Of a stretch of DNA of 16,980 nt, positions 1 to 6,168 are shown in pieces. The notes beneath the pieces are model-generated. The model had not been told where the DNA came from, searched no databases, and worked only from the letters and a program-made list of their open reading frames with translations. A program made the position numbers and the translations under genes. The DNA is taken from NCBI GenBank assembly GCA_020027805.1, contig JAHKKQ010000027.1, positions 1-16,980 of the forward strand. Direction: 5' to 3'. The DNA comes from Candidatus Dadabacteria bacterium (GTDB lineage: Bacteria > Desulfobacterota_D > UBA1144 > Nemesobacterales > UBA2774). Position 1 is the first letter of the stretch. The number at the start of each line of letters is the position of its first letter.

Positions 1-38
1 GGAGAACAAGGTGAATGCCCACTATATTGATAAAACAC

Positions 39-68
39 TTGACTAGGAGATACTTATCATATTACATA
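39..68 (+). promoter_or_regulatory. Weak candidate promoter before the SDR gene
   Basis: TTGACT (39-44) lies 18 bases before TACATA (63-68), a loose sigma-70-like pair. Transcription would begin about ten bases before the ATG at 85, and no Shine-Dalgarno sequence is visible between the two. This is inference from hexamers alone; the -10 match is poor and the region may simply be the tail of an operon that starts outside the window. Confidence 0.22.
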
Positions 69-84
69 CTTAGATGAACCTCTT

Positions 85-852
85 ATGGAAAAACTGAAAG
101 GCAAGACGGCCATAATCACGGGGGGCGGTACGGGGATCGGGAAGGCGACAGCCCTCCTTTTCGCCCGGGAGGGGGCTAACGTAGTCATTACGGGCAGAAC
201 GGAAGAAACACTATTAGAAACGGCCGGCGAGATAAGCGATGCCGGAGCTGAGATAAGCTACCGGGTGAGCGACGTCTCGAGCGAATCAGACTGTATAAAG
301 ACTGTAGAACATACCCTCAGTAAATACGGACGCCTAGACATTCTTTTCAATAACGCCGGGGTTTGCTACAAATCCAACACACACGAGACGGATACCGATG
401 TGTGGGACGAGACTTTCGATGTGAACGTTAAGGGCGTTTATCTTATGTCCAAGCACACGGTCCCTCACATGATCAGGCAAGGGGACGGCTCGATCGTGAA
501 TAACTCGTCGATACTGGGTCTCAAGGCCTCCCCGGCGGGCTTCGCCGCATACAGCGCCTCAAAGGGCGCAGTGAACCAGCTCACGAGGAGCATGGCGCTC
601 GAGTACGCGGATAAGGGGATCCGGGTAAACGCCGTCTGCCCCGGGACGATATACACCCCCATGATGGACGAGCTGTTCGAGGAGTGGGGGGACAGGAATC
701 TCGGCGAAAAGCGCTATATTTCGGTACACCCTATCGGACGTCTGGCTCAACCCGAAGAGATAGCACATGCGGTCTTATTTCTCTGCGACGATAAGATCAA
801 ATTCATCACGGGGACGATGCTCTCTGTCGACGGAGGCATGAGCGCAAAATGA
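85..852 (+). CDS. SDR-family NAD(P)-dependent oxidoreductase (FabG-like)
   Basis: Classical short-chain dehydrogenase/reductase of 255 residues, the usual family length. Visible motifs are the cofactor-binding TGGGTGIG at residues 12-19, NNAG at 89-92, a catalytic Ser in the NNSS stretch (about 141-142), and YSASK with Tyr156 and Lys160. The C-terminal GxxLSVDGG-type motif is also present. Such enzymes reduce or oxidise a carbonyl/hydroxyl on a small substrate in the cytoplasm. The substrate cannot be read from sequence, and it is not specific enough to call fabG. No convincing ribosome binding site precedes the ATG, but the start MEKLKGK fits the family. The next gene on this strand starts 110 bases on, so co-transcription is possible but not shown. 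Arg at position 38 in the GRTEE segment suggests NADP(H) preference, which is an inference. Confidence 0.93.
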   Translation: MEKLKGKTAIITGGGTGIGKATALLFAREGANVVITGRTEETLLETAGEISDAGAEISYRVSDVSSESDCIKTVEHTLSKYGRLDILFNNAGVCYKSNTHETDTDVWDETFDVNVKGVYLMSKHTVPHMIRQGDGSIVNNSSILGLKASPAGFAAYSASKGAVNQLTRSMALEYADKGIRVNAVCPGTIYTPMMDELFEEWGDRNLGEKRYISVHPIGRLAQPEEIAHAVLFLCDDKIKFITGTMLSVDGGMSAK

Positions 853-962
853 TCTATTACTAAAATTAGTCCTTTATAACCGTAATCAGCGTCGGATAAT
901 ATTCCATTAGCGGAACTCCCCGTAATGACGGCTCCCGAAACAAATCCGCGGAGGATAAAAAT

Positions 963-1775
963 ATGAATGAGAAAAAAATCGGGGTCGATTATTCGATACT
1001 CCACCAGATAGACAGCCCGGCCAACAGGCTCATCAGGGATTCGATCTGGGGTAAGGAAAACGACATAGGGCAGCAGTCGTTCATTACACCAAGTTACCTC
1101 GACGACCTCATAAGAAGACTCCGTATAGGCGGGGAGAGCCATGTGCTCGACGTAGGGAGCGGCGTCGGCGGCCCGGCCCTGTACATATCGAGCAGGACCG
1201 GGTGCAGGATAGCGGGTGTCGATATTTCAAATGTGGGAGTGGATATGTCCATGAATCTGGCTAGGAAATCGGGACTCGAGGGAAAAGCGGAATTCCGTCT
1301 CGGGGATGCTATGAAGACCCCCTTCGGCGATAACACGTTCGACATCGCGATAAGCCTGAACGTAATGAACGTGTTCAGGGACAAGGTGGGGCTTTTCAGG
1401 GAAGTGCTCAGGGTATTGAAGAAGGACGGAATATGGGCGTTCCTGAGCGGGACATTCGACATGCCCGACGACCCCGAAGTAATAAGAAAAATGGCACGCG
1501 GATACCTCATCCCCCAATACTACGACTCGCTCGCCAATTACCGCGGCAAGCTCAAAGAAGCGGGCTTTCAGATCGAGGAGATTACCGAGTATGTGTCAGA
1601 CTTCAGGGTTCAGAACAAGAAATGGGGCGACGCTTATAAGAAACACTATAAAGAAATAATAAAAGAGCAGGGCAGGGAAAATACAGACTATCACATCGAG
1701 TATTTCGACACTTACCTCCGGCTGATCGACGAGGGAAAGGCGGCCAATCACCTTATCATCTCGAAAAAGCCCTGA
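963..1775 (+). CDS. Class I SAM-dependent methyltransferase, small-molecule type
   Basis: A 270-residue methyltransferase. Motif I, VLDVGSGVGG, is at residues 61-70, an acidic GVDIS follows as the adenosyl-ribose binding end of strand beta-2, and a GDAM-PF motif (about 118-125) precedes FDIAISLNVMN. The segment before motif I (DIGQQSFIT) and the GGPALYIS run resemble enzymes that methylate glycine, sarcosine or phosphoethanolamine-type amines. That substrate hint is inference; arsenite, quinone or other small substrates are not excluded. The C-terminal third is rich in Tyr, Lys and Glu and probably forms the substrate lid. A clear ribosome binding site (GGAGG, 950-954) sits eight bases before the ATG. 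It follows the SDR gene by 110 bases on the same strand. The 3' end is followed by a GC-rich hairpin region rather than a clear intrinsic terminator. Confidence 0.88.
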   Translation: MNEKKIGVDYSILHQIDSPANRLIRDSIWGKENDIGQQSFITPSYLDDLIRRLRIGGESHVLDVGSGVGGPALYISSRTGCRIAGVDISNVGVDMSMNLARKSGLEGKAEFRLGDAMKTPFGDNTFDIAISLNVMNVFRDKVGLFREVLRVLKKDGIWAFLSGTFDMPDDPEVIRKMARGYLIPQYYDSLANYRGKLKEAGFQIEEITEYVSDFRVQNKKWGDAYKKHYKEIIKEQGRENTDYHIEYFDTYLRLIDEGKAANHLIISKKP

Positions 1776-1844
1776 TTCGGCCGGACACCCCCGCCCGGAT
1801 CATGCGCCATAGCGTTGATACACGGGGCATTTGCGAAGCCGGCC

Positions 1845-1860
1845 CCGGACAATCGTCCGG
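1845..1860 (+). repeat. Short GC-rich inverted repeat downstream of the methyltransferase
   Basis: CCGGAC-AATC-GTCCGG forms a perfect six-base-pair stem with a four-base loop. An additional copy of the left arm (GGCCGGAC, 1779-1786) lies just after the methyltransferase stop and can also pair with GTCCGGCC at 1855-1862, so two alternative hairpins are possible. There is no T-tract after it, so it is not a classical intrinsic terminator; it may protect the mRNA 3' end or mean nothing. Confidence 0.4.
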
Positions 1861-1940
1861 CCAATACTAACTTAAGGATTAAGACTAAAGTCTGATAGCA
1901 TTACCAGTTATCAATCTTTTAAATAATCAGAAATTAAACC

Positions 1941-1970
1941 TTGATGTACTATGTATTTATAGTCTATGAT
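1941..1970 (+). promoter_or_regulatory. Candidate sigma-70 promoter for the 26-residue membrane microprotein
   Basis: TTGATG (1941-1946) and TATGAT (1965-1970, five of six matches to consensus) are separated by 18 bases in an AT-rich stretch. The predicted start is near 1977, immediately before the ribosome binding site AAGGA at 1978-1982, giving a very short leader. A small palindrome, AGACT-AA-AGTCT (1882-1893), lies about 50 bases upstream and could be a regulator site, which is weak inference. Confidence 0.42.
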
Positions 1971-1989
1971 TTTTATTAAGGATGAGTGA

Positions 1990-2070
1990 ATGAATAAAAC
2001 ATACGGGTTCGCGGATCTGGCGCTATATTCAACGATATTCGCGGTATTGATAATAGTGCTTTTTTCCTAG
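1990..2070 (+). CDS. 26-residue single-helix membrane microprotein (unrecognised)
   Basis: The frame from ATG at 1990 to TAG at 2068 encodes 26 residues, beginning MNKTYGFADL and ending in a hydrophobic run (LALYSTIFAVLIIVLFS) that would form one transmembrane helix with a short N-terminal head. A ribosome binding site (AAGGA, 1978-1982) is seven bases upstream, a plausible promoter lies just before it, and an intrinsic terminator starts 30 bases after the stop. These signals together make a self-contained transcription unit, the main argument that it is real. I do not recognise the sequence: it does not resemble KdpF, CydX or CcoQ as I know them. Possible roles are a small regulator or stabiliser of a membrane complex, or a hydrophobic toxin-like peptide. 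Alternatively the transcript may be a small RNA and the frame fortuitous. Confidence 0.5.
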   Translation: MNKTYGFADLALYSTIFAVLIIVLFS

Positions 2071-2100
2071 CTTAACTACATCTTGCCTTTTGCTTCTCTT

Positions 2101-2140
2101 AAACCCTCCCACTTCCTATACAGGATTTGGGAGGGTTTTT
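2101..2140 (+). terminator. Rho-independent terminator
   Basis: AAACCCTCCCA pairs with TGGGAGGGTTT around a loop of about 16 bases, and the right arm runs into a five-T tract ending at 2140. It lies between the microprotein gene (plus strand, stop at 2070) and the convergent GNAT gene (minus strand, stop at 2181). The T-tract favours plus-strand termination, and the A-rich left edge may also help terminate the opposite strand. Confidence 0.88.
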
Positions 2141-2180
2141 CATATCATGTGATTCAGGCACGATACGTCATGATAATAAT

Positions 2181-2738
2181 TCAATGCCCGCTCTTCCATT
2201 CTGCTCTCAGCAGGCTGTAAACGACGTGATCCACATAATGGTCATAGAGCCACTCGGCCTGCCGGATCATCCCCTCTTCCGTAAACCCCAGCCTCTCGGG
2301 AATTGCCCTGCTCCGCATGTTCTCAGTCGCACATCTGACCTCGACACGGTTCATGCCGAGGTTGCCGAAAGCGTAGTCCAGAAGACACCGGCACGATGCG
2401 GTCATAATCCCTTTGCCCTGAAAATCTTCAGCGAGCCAGTATCCGATGCTGGTCGAATGATTCAGCCAATCGACCTTGTGAAAGCCTATCACCCCGGCTA
2501 ATTCCCCGTTGTACCTGATACATAGCTGCAAGCTGTTATTCTCTACATATTGTTTTCTGCTGTATATAATGAAATCAACTGTGTTCTGGAGGTATTTGTT
2601 GCTGTCGAGCCAGGGGAGCCATTTACGCAGATACCCCCTGTTCCTGTCAGTCAGGGCGAATAGTTCTAGAGCGTGCGCGTCCTCAAGTAACTCGAGCTCG
2701 AGATTCGTTTCCACCCTGAGTTTGAATTGACCGTCCAT
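2181..2738 (-). CDS. GNAT N-acetyltransferase, RimJ/RimL type
   Basis: A 185-residue GCN5-related acetyltransferase of the RimJ/RimL/YdaF branch, which transfers acetyl from acetyl-CoA to a protein N-terminus or small amine in the cytoplasm. Family marks are IGYWL at residues 98-102, the CoA pyrophosphate loop FQGKG at 106-110, NRVEVRC at 130-136 and RAIPERLGF at 144-152, all in the expected order. It is the last gene of a minus-strand run, starting seven bases after the stop of the PH-like gene, so translation may be coupled; its own ribosome binding site is poor. A bidirectional-looking terminator lies about 40 bases beyond its stop. The actual acceptor is unknown, and ribosomal-protein modification is only one option for this branch. 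Confidence 0.9.
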   Translation of the reverse strand: MDGQFKLRVETNLELELLEDAHALELFALTDRNRGYLRKWLPWLDSNKYLQNTVDFIIYSRKQYVENNSLQLCIRYNGELAGVIGFHKVDWLNHSTSIGYWLAEDFQGKGIMTASCRCLLDYAFGNLGMNRVEVRCATENMRSRAIPERLGFTEEGMIRQAEWLYDHYVDHVVYSLLRAEWKSGH

Positions 2739-2745
2739 AAGAAGA

Positions 2746-3198
2746 CTACTGTTCGTCCTTGATTTCCGTGATAACCGCCTCGATCGCGTTCAGGAGCCCT
2801 GACGGATCGTCGGTCCCGATACGGTATTTTTCCCCGCTTTTCATCCGGAGCTCCACCGCCAGCAGGCCGGATACGTTATAGAGCCAGCCGTCAGGCGTCT
2901 TCCTTATACCCCATCCGTAATACCAGGGGTTCCTGACGACCCCCGCCGTCTCTATACCGGCTACGGGGAATTTCTTGCGTATTACCCCGATACCGAAACG
3001 CAGAGACACCTCCCGGCTGTCGACATTAACCGACAACACGGCAAATAAGACCAGGCAGACAGCGAGCATCGCAAAGACGGCGATAAAGAGTATATTGAAC
3101 CCGTGAAAGAAGAAGAAGTTCAGCAATAAGTAGAGCCCGGTCCCTATTATAAAAATCATCAGGTACCCGATTTGCGTGTGCTTGTAGACCTTGCTCAA
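2746..3198 (-). CDS. Membrane-anchored PH-like domain protein, hypothetical
   Basis: A 150-residue protein with two adjacent hydrophobic segments (about residues 10-30 and 34-57) followed by a soluble beta-rich domain. The soluble part has the pattern GIRKTPDGWLYNVSG, then AVELRMKSGEKYRIGTDDP and a C-terminal helix. This resembles bacterial PH-like domains often annotated as hypothetical membrane proteins; the function is unknown. The start is a TTG at 3198-3196; no ATG lies upstream in frame before the previous reading frame ends, and the next Met (residue 14) would remove half of the first helix. It begins 30 bases after the true end of the interrupted membrane-protein gene and precedes the GNAT gene by seven bases, consistent with one operon. 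Confidence 0.75.
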   Translation of the reverse strand: MSKVYKHTQIGYLMIFIIGTGLYLLLNFFFFHGFNILFIAVFAMLAVCLVLFAVLSVNVDSREVSLRFGIGVIRKKFPVAGIETAGVVRNPWYYGWGIRKTPDGWLYNVSGLLAVELRMKSGEKYRIGTDDPSGLLNAIEAVITEIKDEQ

Positions 3199-3228
3199 TT
3201 CCCGGACCGACCTCTCTATATATTAGAC

Positions 3229-3897
3229 TCAGACCGCTCGTTGAGGCGCCTGAAACGGATTTAGTGTTTCCTCCGAAGGGGAGCCCGACAGCTTTCTATA
3301 AACGTACGCCATTGCGGCCATAGTTACGGGTATCGTGACAATTAAACCCACGAAGAAACATATGACTCCGGCCATGTTGATCAACGATAATAATATCAGG
3401 AACACGAAGAGCTCCCACTTGATCCCTCTGGTTATAGCGGAGCTCCTTTAAAATGCTTCGCCTATGTCCGTATCCTTGTCGGCAATGAAATATATAGCGT
3501 ATTGGTACTTGACCATAAAGACCAGGCCCGGGACTATGAGCAATATCAAGCCCGCCGTGACGAGGAGACTGTAGAGTATATATCCGGCAGCGAATTTTAA
3601 GAACCGGGAAGGGGTAAATGAAATTACCTCCGCGATAGCCCTCTGGTCATTATCACAGAACTTCAGCGCGATTTTGATTCCGATGATGTTTATCGCAATC
3701 GTCAGAAGGATGTACCCGAGGTTGAAAATGAGGGACAGCACGGGCAGGCGTTTTTCAAACAGTCCCGCAAACCCGCTGAAGAAAAGACCCGCGAGCATCG
3801 AAACGACGAGGAATATAATAAAAATGGACAGGTTGGCCCTCATCGTCCGCCATCCGAACTCGACAGCCTCTCTTTTCGAGAATCTCTTTTCAGGCAT
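3229..3897 (-). pseudogene. Polytopic membrane protein interrupted by one in-frame stop
   Basis: Translation starts at ATG 3897 with a good ribosome binding site (AGGAGG) and runs 149 codons to GEAF, where a TAA occurs at 3450-3448. The same frame then continues for 72 more sense codons (RSSAITRGIKWELF, a further hydrophobic hairpin, then VYRKLSGSP) to TGA at 3231-3229. The complete protein would be about 222 residues with roughly six membrane segments, like bacterial membrane proteins of the DUF975/glycerophosphodiesterase-membrane-domain type, where a DxxIGEAFKRS-type motif links two helical hairpins. The stop sits where a Lys codon (AAA) is expected, so a single A-to-T change explains it. 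No start codon or suitable ribosome binding site restarts the second half. The first 149 residues may still be made as a truncated protein. Function unknown; a sequencing error is possible. Confidence 0.82.
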
Positions 3898-3935
3898 TTG
3901 TGCCTCCTTATTCCTGTAGCGCGCTGCTTATCTTC

Positions 3936-4706
3936 CTAGCCGTGCAAATTCGTTTTCATCGCCGAAAAGAAAATGCGCCTGAACGGATAGAATACGGGGT
4001 CAGACGGATAGATTTCCCCGAGTCTCTTCCTGTATCTATCCTTGAACCGGCCGTGCATCTCCTCGGGCAGACGATCGAAATAAGGCCGCAGCATAGTACC
4101 CGAAAGCCAGTCGATAACGGCATCGGTATCCCTCAACACGTGCGGGAATACCTTCTCAAAAACATTAATGTTCATTCCCCCGGACCGATAAAGGAGCTCC
4201 GCGTAATCGTTTATCGACAATACGGGGGATTTTCTCGTCCACCCCTTGAGCGCATCTGCGAAAGGGGGTTCCTTCGCGACTTCGTGCACCAGCGTCTGCG
4301 TTTCGTGGTTGTGGTTCGAAGGGAGCTGAACCGCGATCTGTCCCCCGGGACTCACCAATGCGAAAAGCGACGGAATCAGCCCGGCGTGGTCCTCGACCCA
4401 CTGTATGGCGGCGTTTGAGAAAACCAGGTCCCACTCCCCGGCGACGTCGTCTATCGATCTCAGCTCAAACCTTAGTCCTTCTCTCTCTTTCGACTTGGCC
4501 TGCTCGAGCATCTCGGGAGAGGAATCGATTCCGAGCACGTCACTGCCGGGCAGACGGTCCGCAAGCATGGACGTCAGCTCGCCCGTACCGCACCCGAGGT
4601 CTATCGCCGAGAGCCCTTCCCCGACCACAATCAGACCGATTAGGTCTTCGAAAGGCGCGAACCTCTCGGACTGAAATTTATGATATAACTCCGGGTTCCA
4701 GGACAT
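3936..4706 (-). CDS. tam: Trans-aconitate 2-methyltransferase-like SAM methyltransferase
   Basis: A 256-residue enzyme resembling E. coli Tam along its length. The N-terminus SWNPELYHKFQSERFAP matches Tam's WNPSLYLHFSAERSRP pattern, motif I is AIDLGCGTG (about 34-42), GIDSSPEML follows, and then FSNAAIQWVEDH, IAVQLPSN, IDWLSGTMLRPY and a Tyr/Arg-rich end all have Tam counterparts. Tam methylates trans-aconitate, formed spontaneously from cis-aconitate, which otherwise inhibits aconitase. Whether this homologue has exactly that substrate is inferred. The open frame extends to a TTG at 4730, but the ATG at 4706 matches the Tam start and has AGAAGG seven bases upstream. It is the first gene of the minus-strand run and is divergent from crcB. 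Confidence 0.82.
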   Translation of the reverse strand: MSWNPELYHKFQSERFAPFEDLIGLIVVGEGLSAIDLGCGTGELTSMLADRLPGSDVLGIDSSPEMLEQAKSKEREGLRFELRSIDDVAGEWDLVFSNAAIQWVEDHAGLIPSLFALVSPGGQIAVQLPSNHNHETQTLVHEVAKEPPFADALKGWTRKSPVLSINDYAELLYRSGGMNINVFEKVFPHVLRDTDAVIDWLSGTMLRPYFDRLPEEMHGRFKDRYRKRLGEIYPSDPVFYPFRRIFFSAMKTNLHG

Positions 4707-4842
4707 TTTCAGACCTTCTGACCCCTCCAAGGAAATAAAATTACTTTAATTAATGCGTAAATTCCATAAAGGTACAAATAATGCCGTATATGTTATCATG
4801 TTAGTATATCCGATTCTCAAATCATCCAATCCGGGGGCGGCA

Positions 4843-5229
4843 ATGACCAATCTGTTATTCATCGCGATAGGGGGCGCAGCGGGCGCCCTGCTCAGGTATG
4901 GGGTATCGGGCTTCGTCCATAGCTACGCGAACGGCGTTTTCCCCTGGGGGACGCTCGTCGTCAATCTCTCCGGCTGTCTGGTCATCGGATTCCTATGGCA
5001 GATGTTCGAGAACCTTTCATTCTCGCCTCATATGAGGTCGTTCATGTTCGTTGGAATACTGGGGGCGTATACGACCTTCTCCACGTACGGGCTCGAGACC
5101 TTCAATCTATTGAGAGAAAAAGAGATCACATACATGCTCTTGAACTTTCTCGGGAGCAATGTTCTTGGTCTCGGAATGGTGTTTCTGGGCTTTATCACGG
5201 CGAGATTGCTGTTCAGCATCGGGAGATAG
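4843..5229 (+). CDS. crcB: Fluoride-specific ion channel CrcB (Fluc)
   Basis: Small four-helix membrane protein of 128 residues when started at ATG 4843 (MTNLLFIAIGG), which matches the family N-terminus; the frame is open back to 4753, but the extra 30 residues do not look like CrcB. Conserved marks are GGAAGALLRYG near the start, NLSGCLVIGF in helix 2 and GILGAYTTFSTYGLE in helix 3, which contains the Thr/Phe/Ser fluoride-pathway residues. CrcB works as a dual-topology dimer in the inner membrane, exporting toxic fluoride. It is directly followed by a DUF190 gene nine bases after its stop, a pairing common in bacteria. I looked upstream for a crcB (fluoride) riboswitch and could not recognise its conserved elements. 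Confidence 0.94.
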   Translation: MTNLLFIAIGGAAGALLRYGVSGFVHSYANGVFPWGTLVVNLSGCLVIGFLWQMFENLSFSPHMRSFMFVGILGAYTTFSTYGLETFNLLREKEITYMLLNFLGSNVLGLGMVFLGFITARLLFSIGR

Positions 5230-5238
5230 GAGGCAGGG

Positions 5239-5568
5239 ATGAACATTTTCAAGGAAGAGCTGCTGCTCAGGATATTCATCGGCGAGAGCGACAGATACGA
5301 CGGCAAGGCGCTCTACGAATATATAGTATACAAAGCGAGGGAGCTCCATATTGCGGGGGCGACGGTCTTAAGGGGCATCATGGGATACGGGGCTAACAGC
5401 AAGATACACACGGCGAAAATACTCAGGCTGTCAGAGGACCTGCCTATAATAATAGAAATAGTAGACGACGAAGAGAAAATAAAAATGCTGCTCCCCTATC
5501 TCGAAGGGAGTATCGAGAACGGGATCGTTACCATGGAAAAGGTCAAGATAATTAAGTTCCGGAGCTGA
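5239..5568 (+). CDS. DUF190 domain protein, CrcB partner
   Basis: A 109-residue soluble protein spanning one DUF190 domain (PII-like ferredoxin fold). Typical features are LLRIFIGESDRYDGKALYEY near the N-terminus, GATVLRGIMGYGANS in the middle and LPIIIEIVDDEEKIKMLLPYL towards the end. These proteins are regularly encoded next to crcB and are presumed to regulate or support fluoride export; no mechanism is established to my knowledge. The ATG has a good ribosome binding site (GGAGG, nine bases after the crcB stop region), so the two genes form an operon. No clear intrinsic terminator follows. Confidence 0.93.
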   Translation: MNIFKEELLLRIFIGESDRYDGKALYEYIVYKARELHIAGATVLRGIMGYGANSKIHTAKILRLSEDLPIIIEIVDDEEKIKMLLPYLEGSIENGIVTMEKVKIIKFRS

Positions 5569-5622
5569 CGCTCACAGGACCCGGTCTTGTACCAGGCGGT
5601 TTCATCGTTATCCCTCCCGAGC

Positions 5623-5651
5623 TTGAAGACTTGATGCAACACATTTAAAAT
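5623..5651 (+). promoter_or_regulatory. Sigma-70-type promoter for the rpiB-like/asd operon
   Basis: TTGAAG (5623-5628) and TAAAAT (5646-5651, five of six matches) are separated by exactly 17 bases. The predicted start is near 5658, about 25 bases before the ATG at 5683. The site lies in the 114-base gap after the DUF190 gene, so it gives the downstream group its own promoter. Confidence 0.6.
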
Positions 5652-5682
5652 ACTTGAGAAAGAGGGGCATAGGGTAAATCGT

Positions 5683-6168
5683 ATGAAGATAGCGGTCGGC
5701 AGCGACGAGAAGACATATCTGACTGACTTTGTAGTAGAGGAGCTCGGGAAAAAGGGTGTCGAAGTCGAGCTCCACGGCCCCCTCAAGGGGGAGAAGCTCG
5801 AGTGGACGGATGTAGCCCAAAGGGTTTCGGAAAGGGTGAGGGAAGGGGCATGCGATCAGGGTATACTCTTCTGCTGGACCGGGACCGGAGTCAGTATCGC
5901 AGCGAACAAAGTGCCCGGCATAAGGGCCGCCCTCTGCACGGACGCCAAGACCGCGGAAGGGGCGAGGAAATGGAACGACGCCAACGTGCTCGCCATGAGC
6001 CTGAGGGCTACTTCCCCGGTCGTGGCAAGGGAGATACTGGACGCCTGGCTCACCTCGGGCCCGGAGGAAAATGAGAAAATGAACATCGATAAAGTCAGCG
6101 AGATCGAAAAGAAATATTGCCGGCAGCCCGCACCGGGACTGCGCGATAAAATCCGGAGGAAGAAATGA
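5683..6168 (+). CDS. RpiB/LacA/LacB-family sugar-phosphate isomerase, atypical active site
   Basis: A 161-residue protein of the RpiB/LacAB fold. The family core is clear: KIAVGSD at the start, GILFCWTGTGVSIAANK with the likely catalytic Cys64, PGIRAALC and ARKWNDANVLAMS. Compared with E. coli RpiB (Asp9, His10, Cys66, Thr68, His99), Asp8, Cys64 and Thr66 are kept, but the His after Asp is Glu9, the Gly after Cys is Trp65 and the second His is Trp97. Ribose-5-phosphate isomerase activity is therefore not safe to assume; a different aldose/ketose phosphate may be the substrate. My recollection is that CWTGTG-type relatives occur in other bacteria, so this may be a named subgroup rather than decay. 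The stop overlaps the asd start (ATGA), giving translational coupling, and a good promoter precedes it. Confidence 0.85.
   Translation: MKIAVGSDEKTYLTDFVVEELGKKGVEVELHGPLKGEKLEWTDVAQRVSERVREGACDQGILFCWTGTGVSIAANKVPGIRAALCTDAKTAEGARKWNDANVLAMSLRATSPVVAREILDAWLTSGPEENEKMNIDKVSEIEKKYCRQPAPGLRDKIRRKK

Noticed and set aside
4753..4842. N-terminal extension of crcB from the ATG at 4753
   Set aside because: The extra 30 residues do not resemble CrcB, and the family N-terminus begins at MTNLLFIAIGG (4843).
4707..4842. Fluoride riboswitch before crcB
   Set aside because: I could not find the conserved GGNGATGG-type start or the TGATGACT-type end of the motif on the plus strand.
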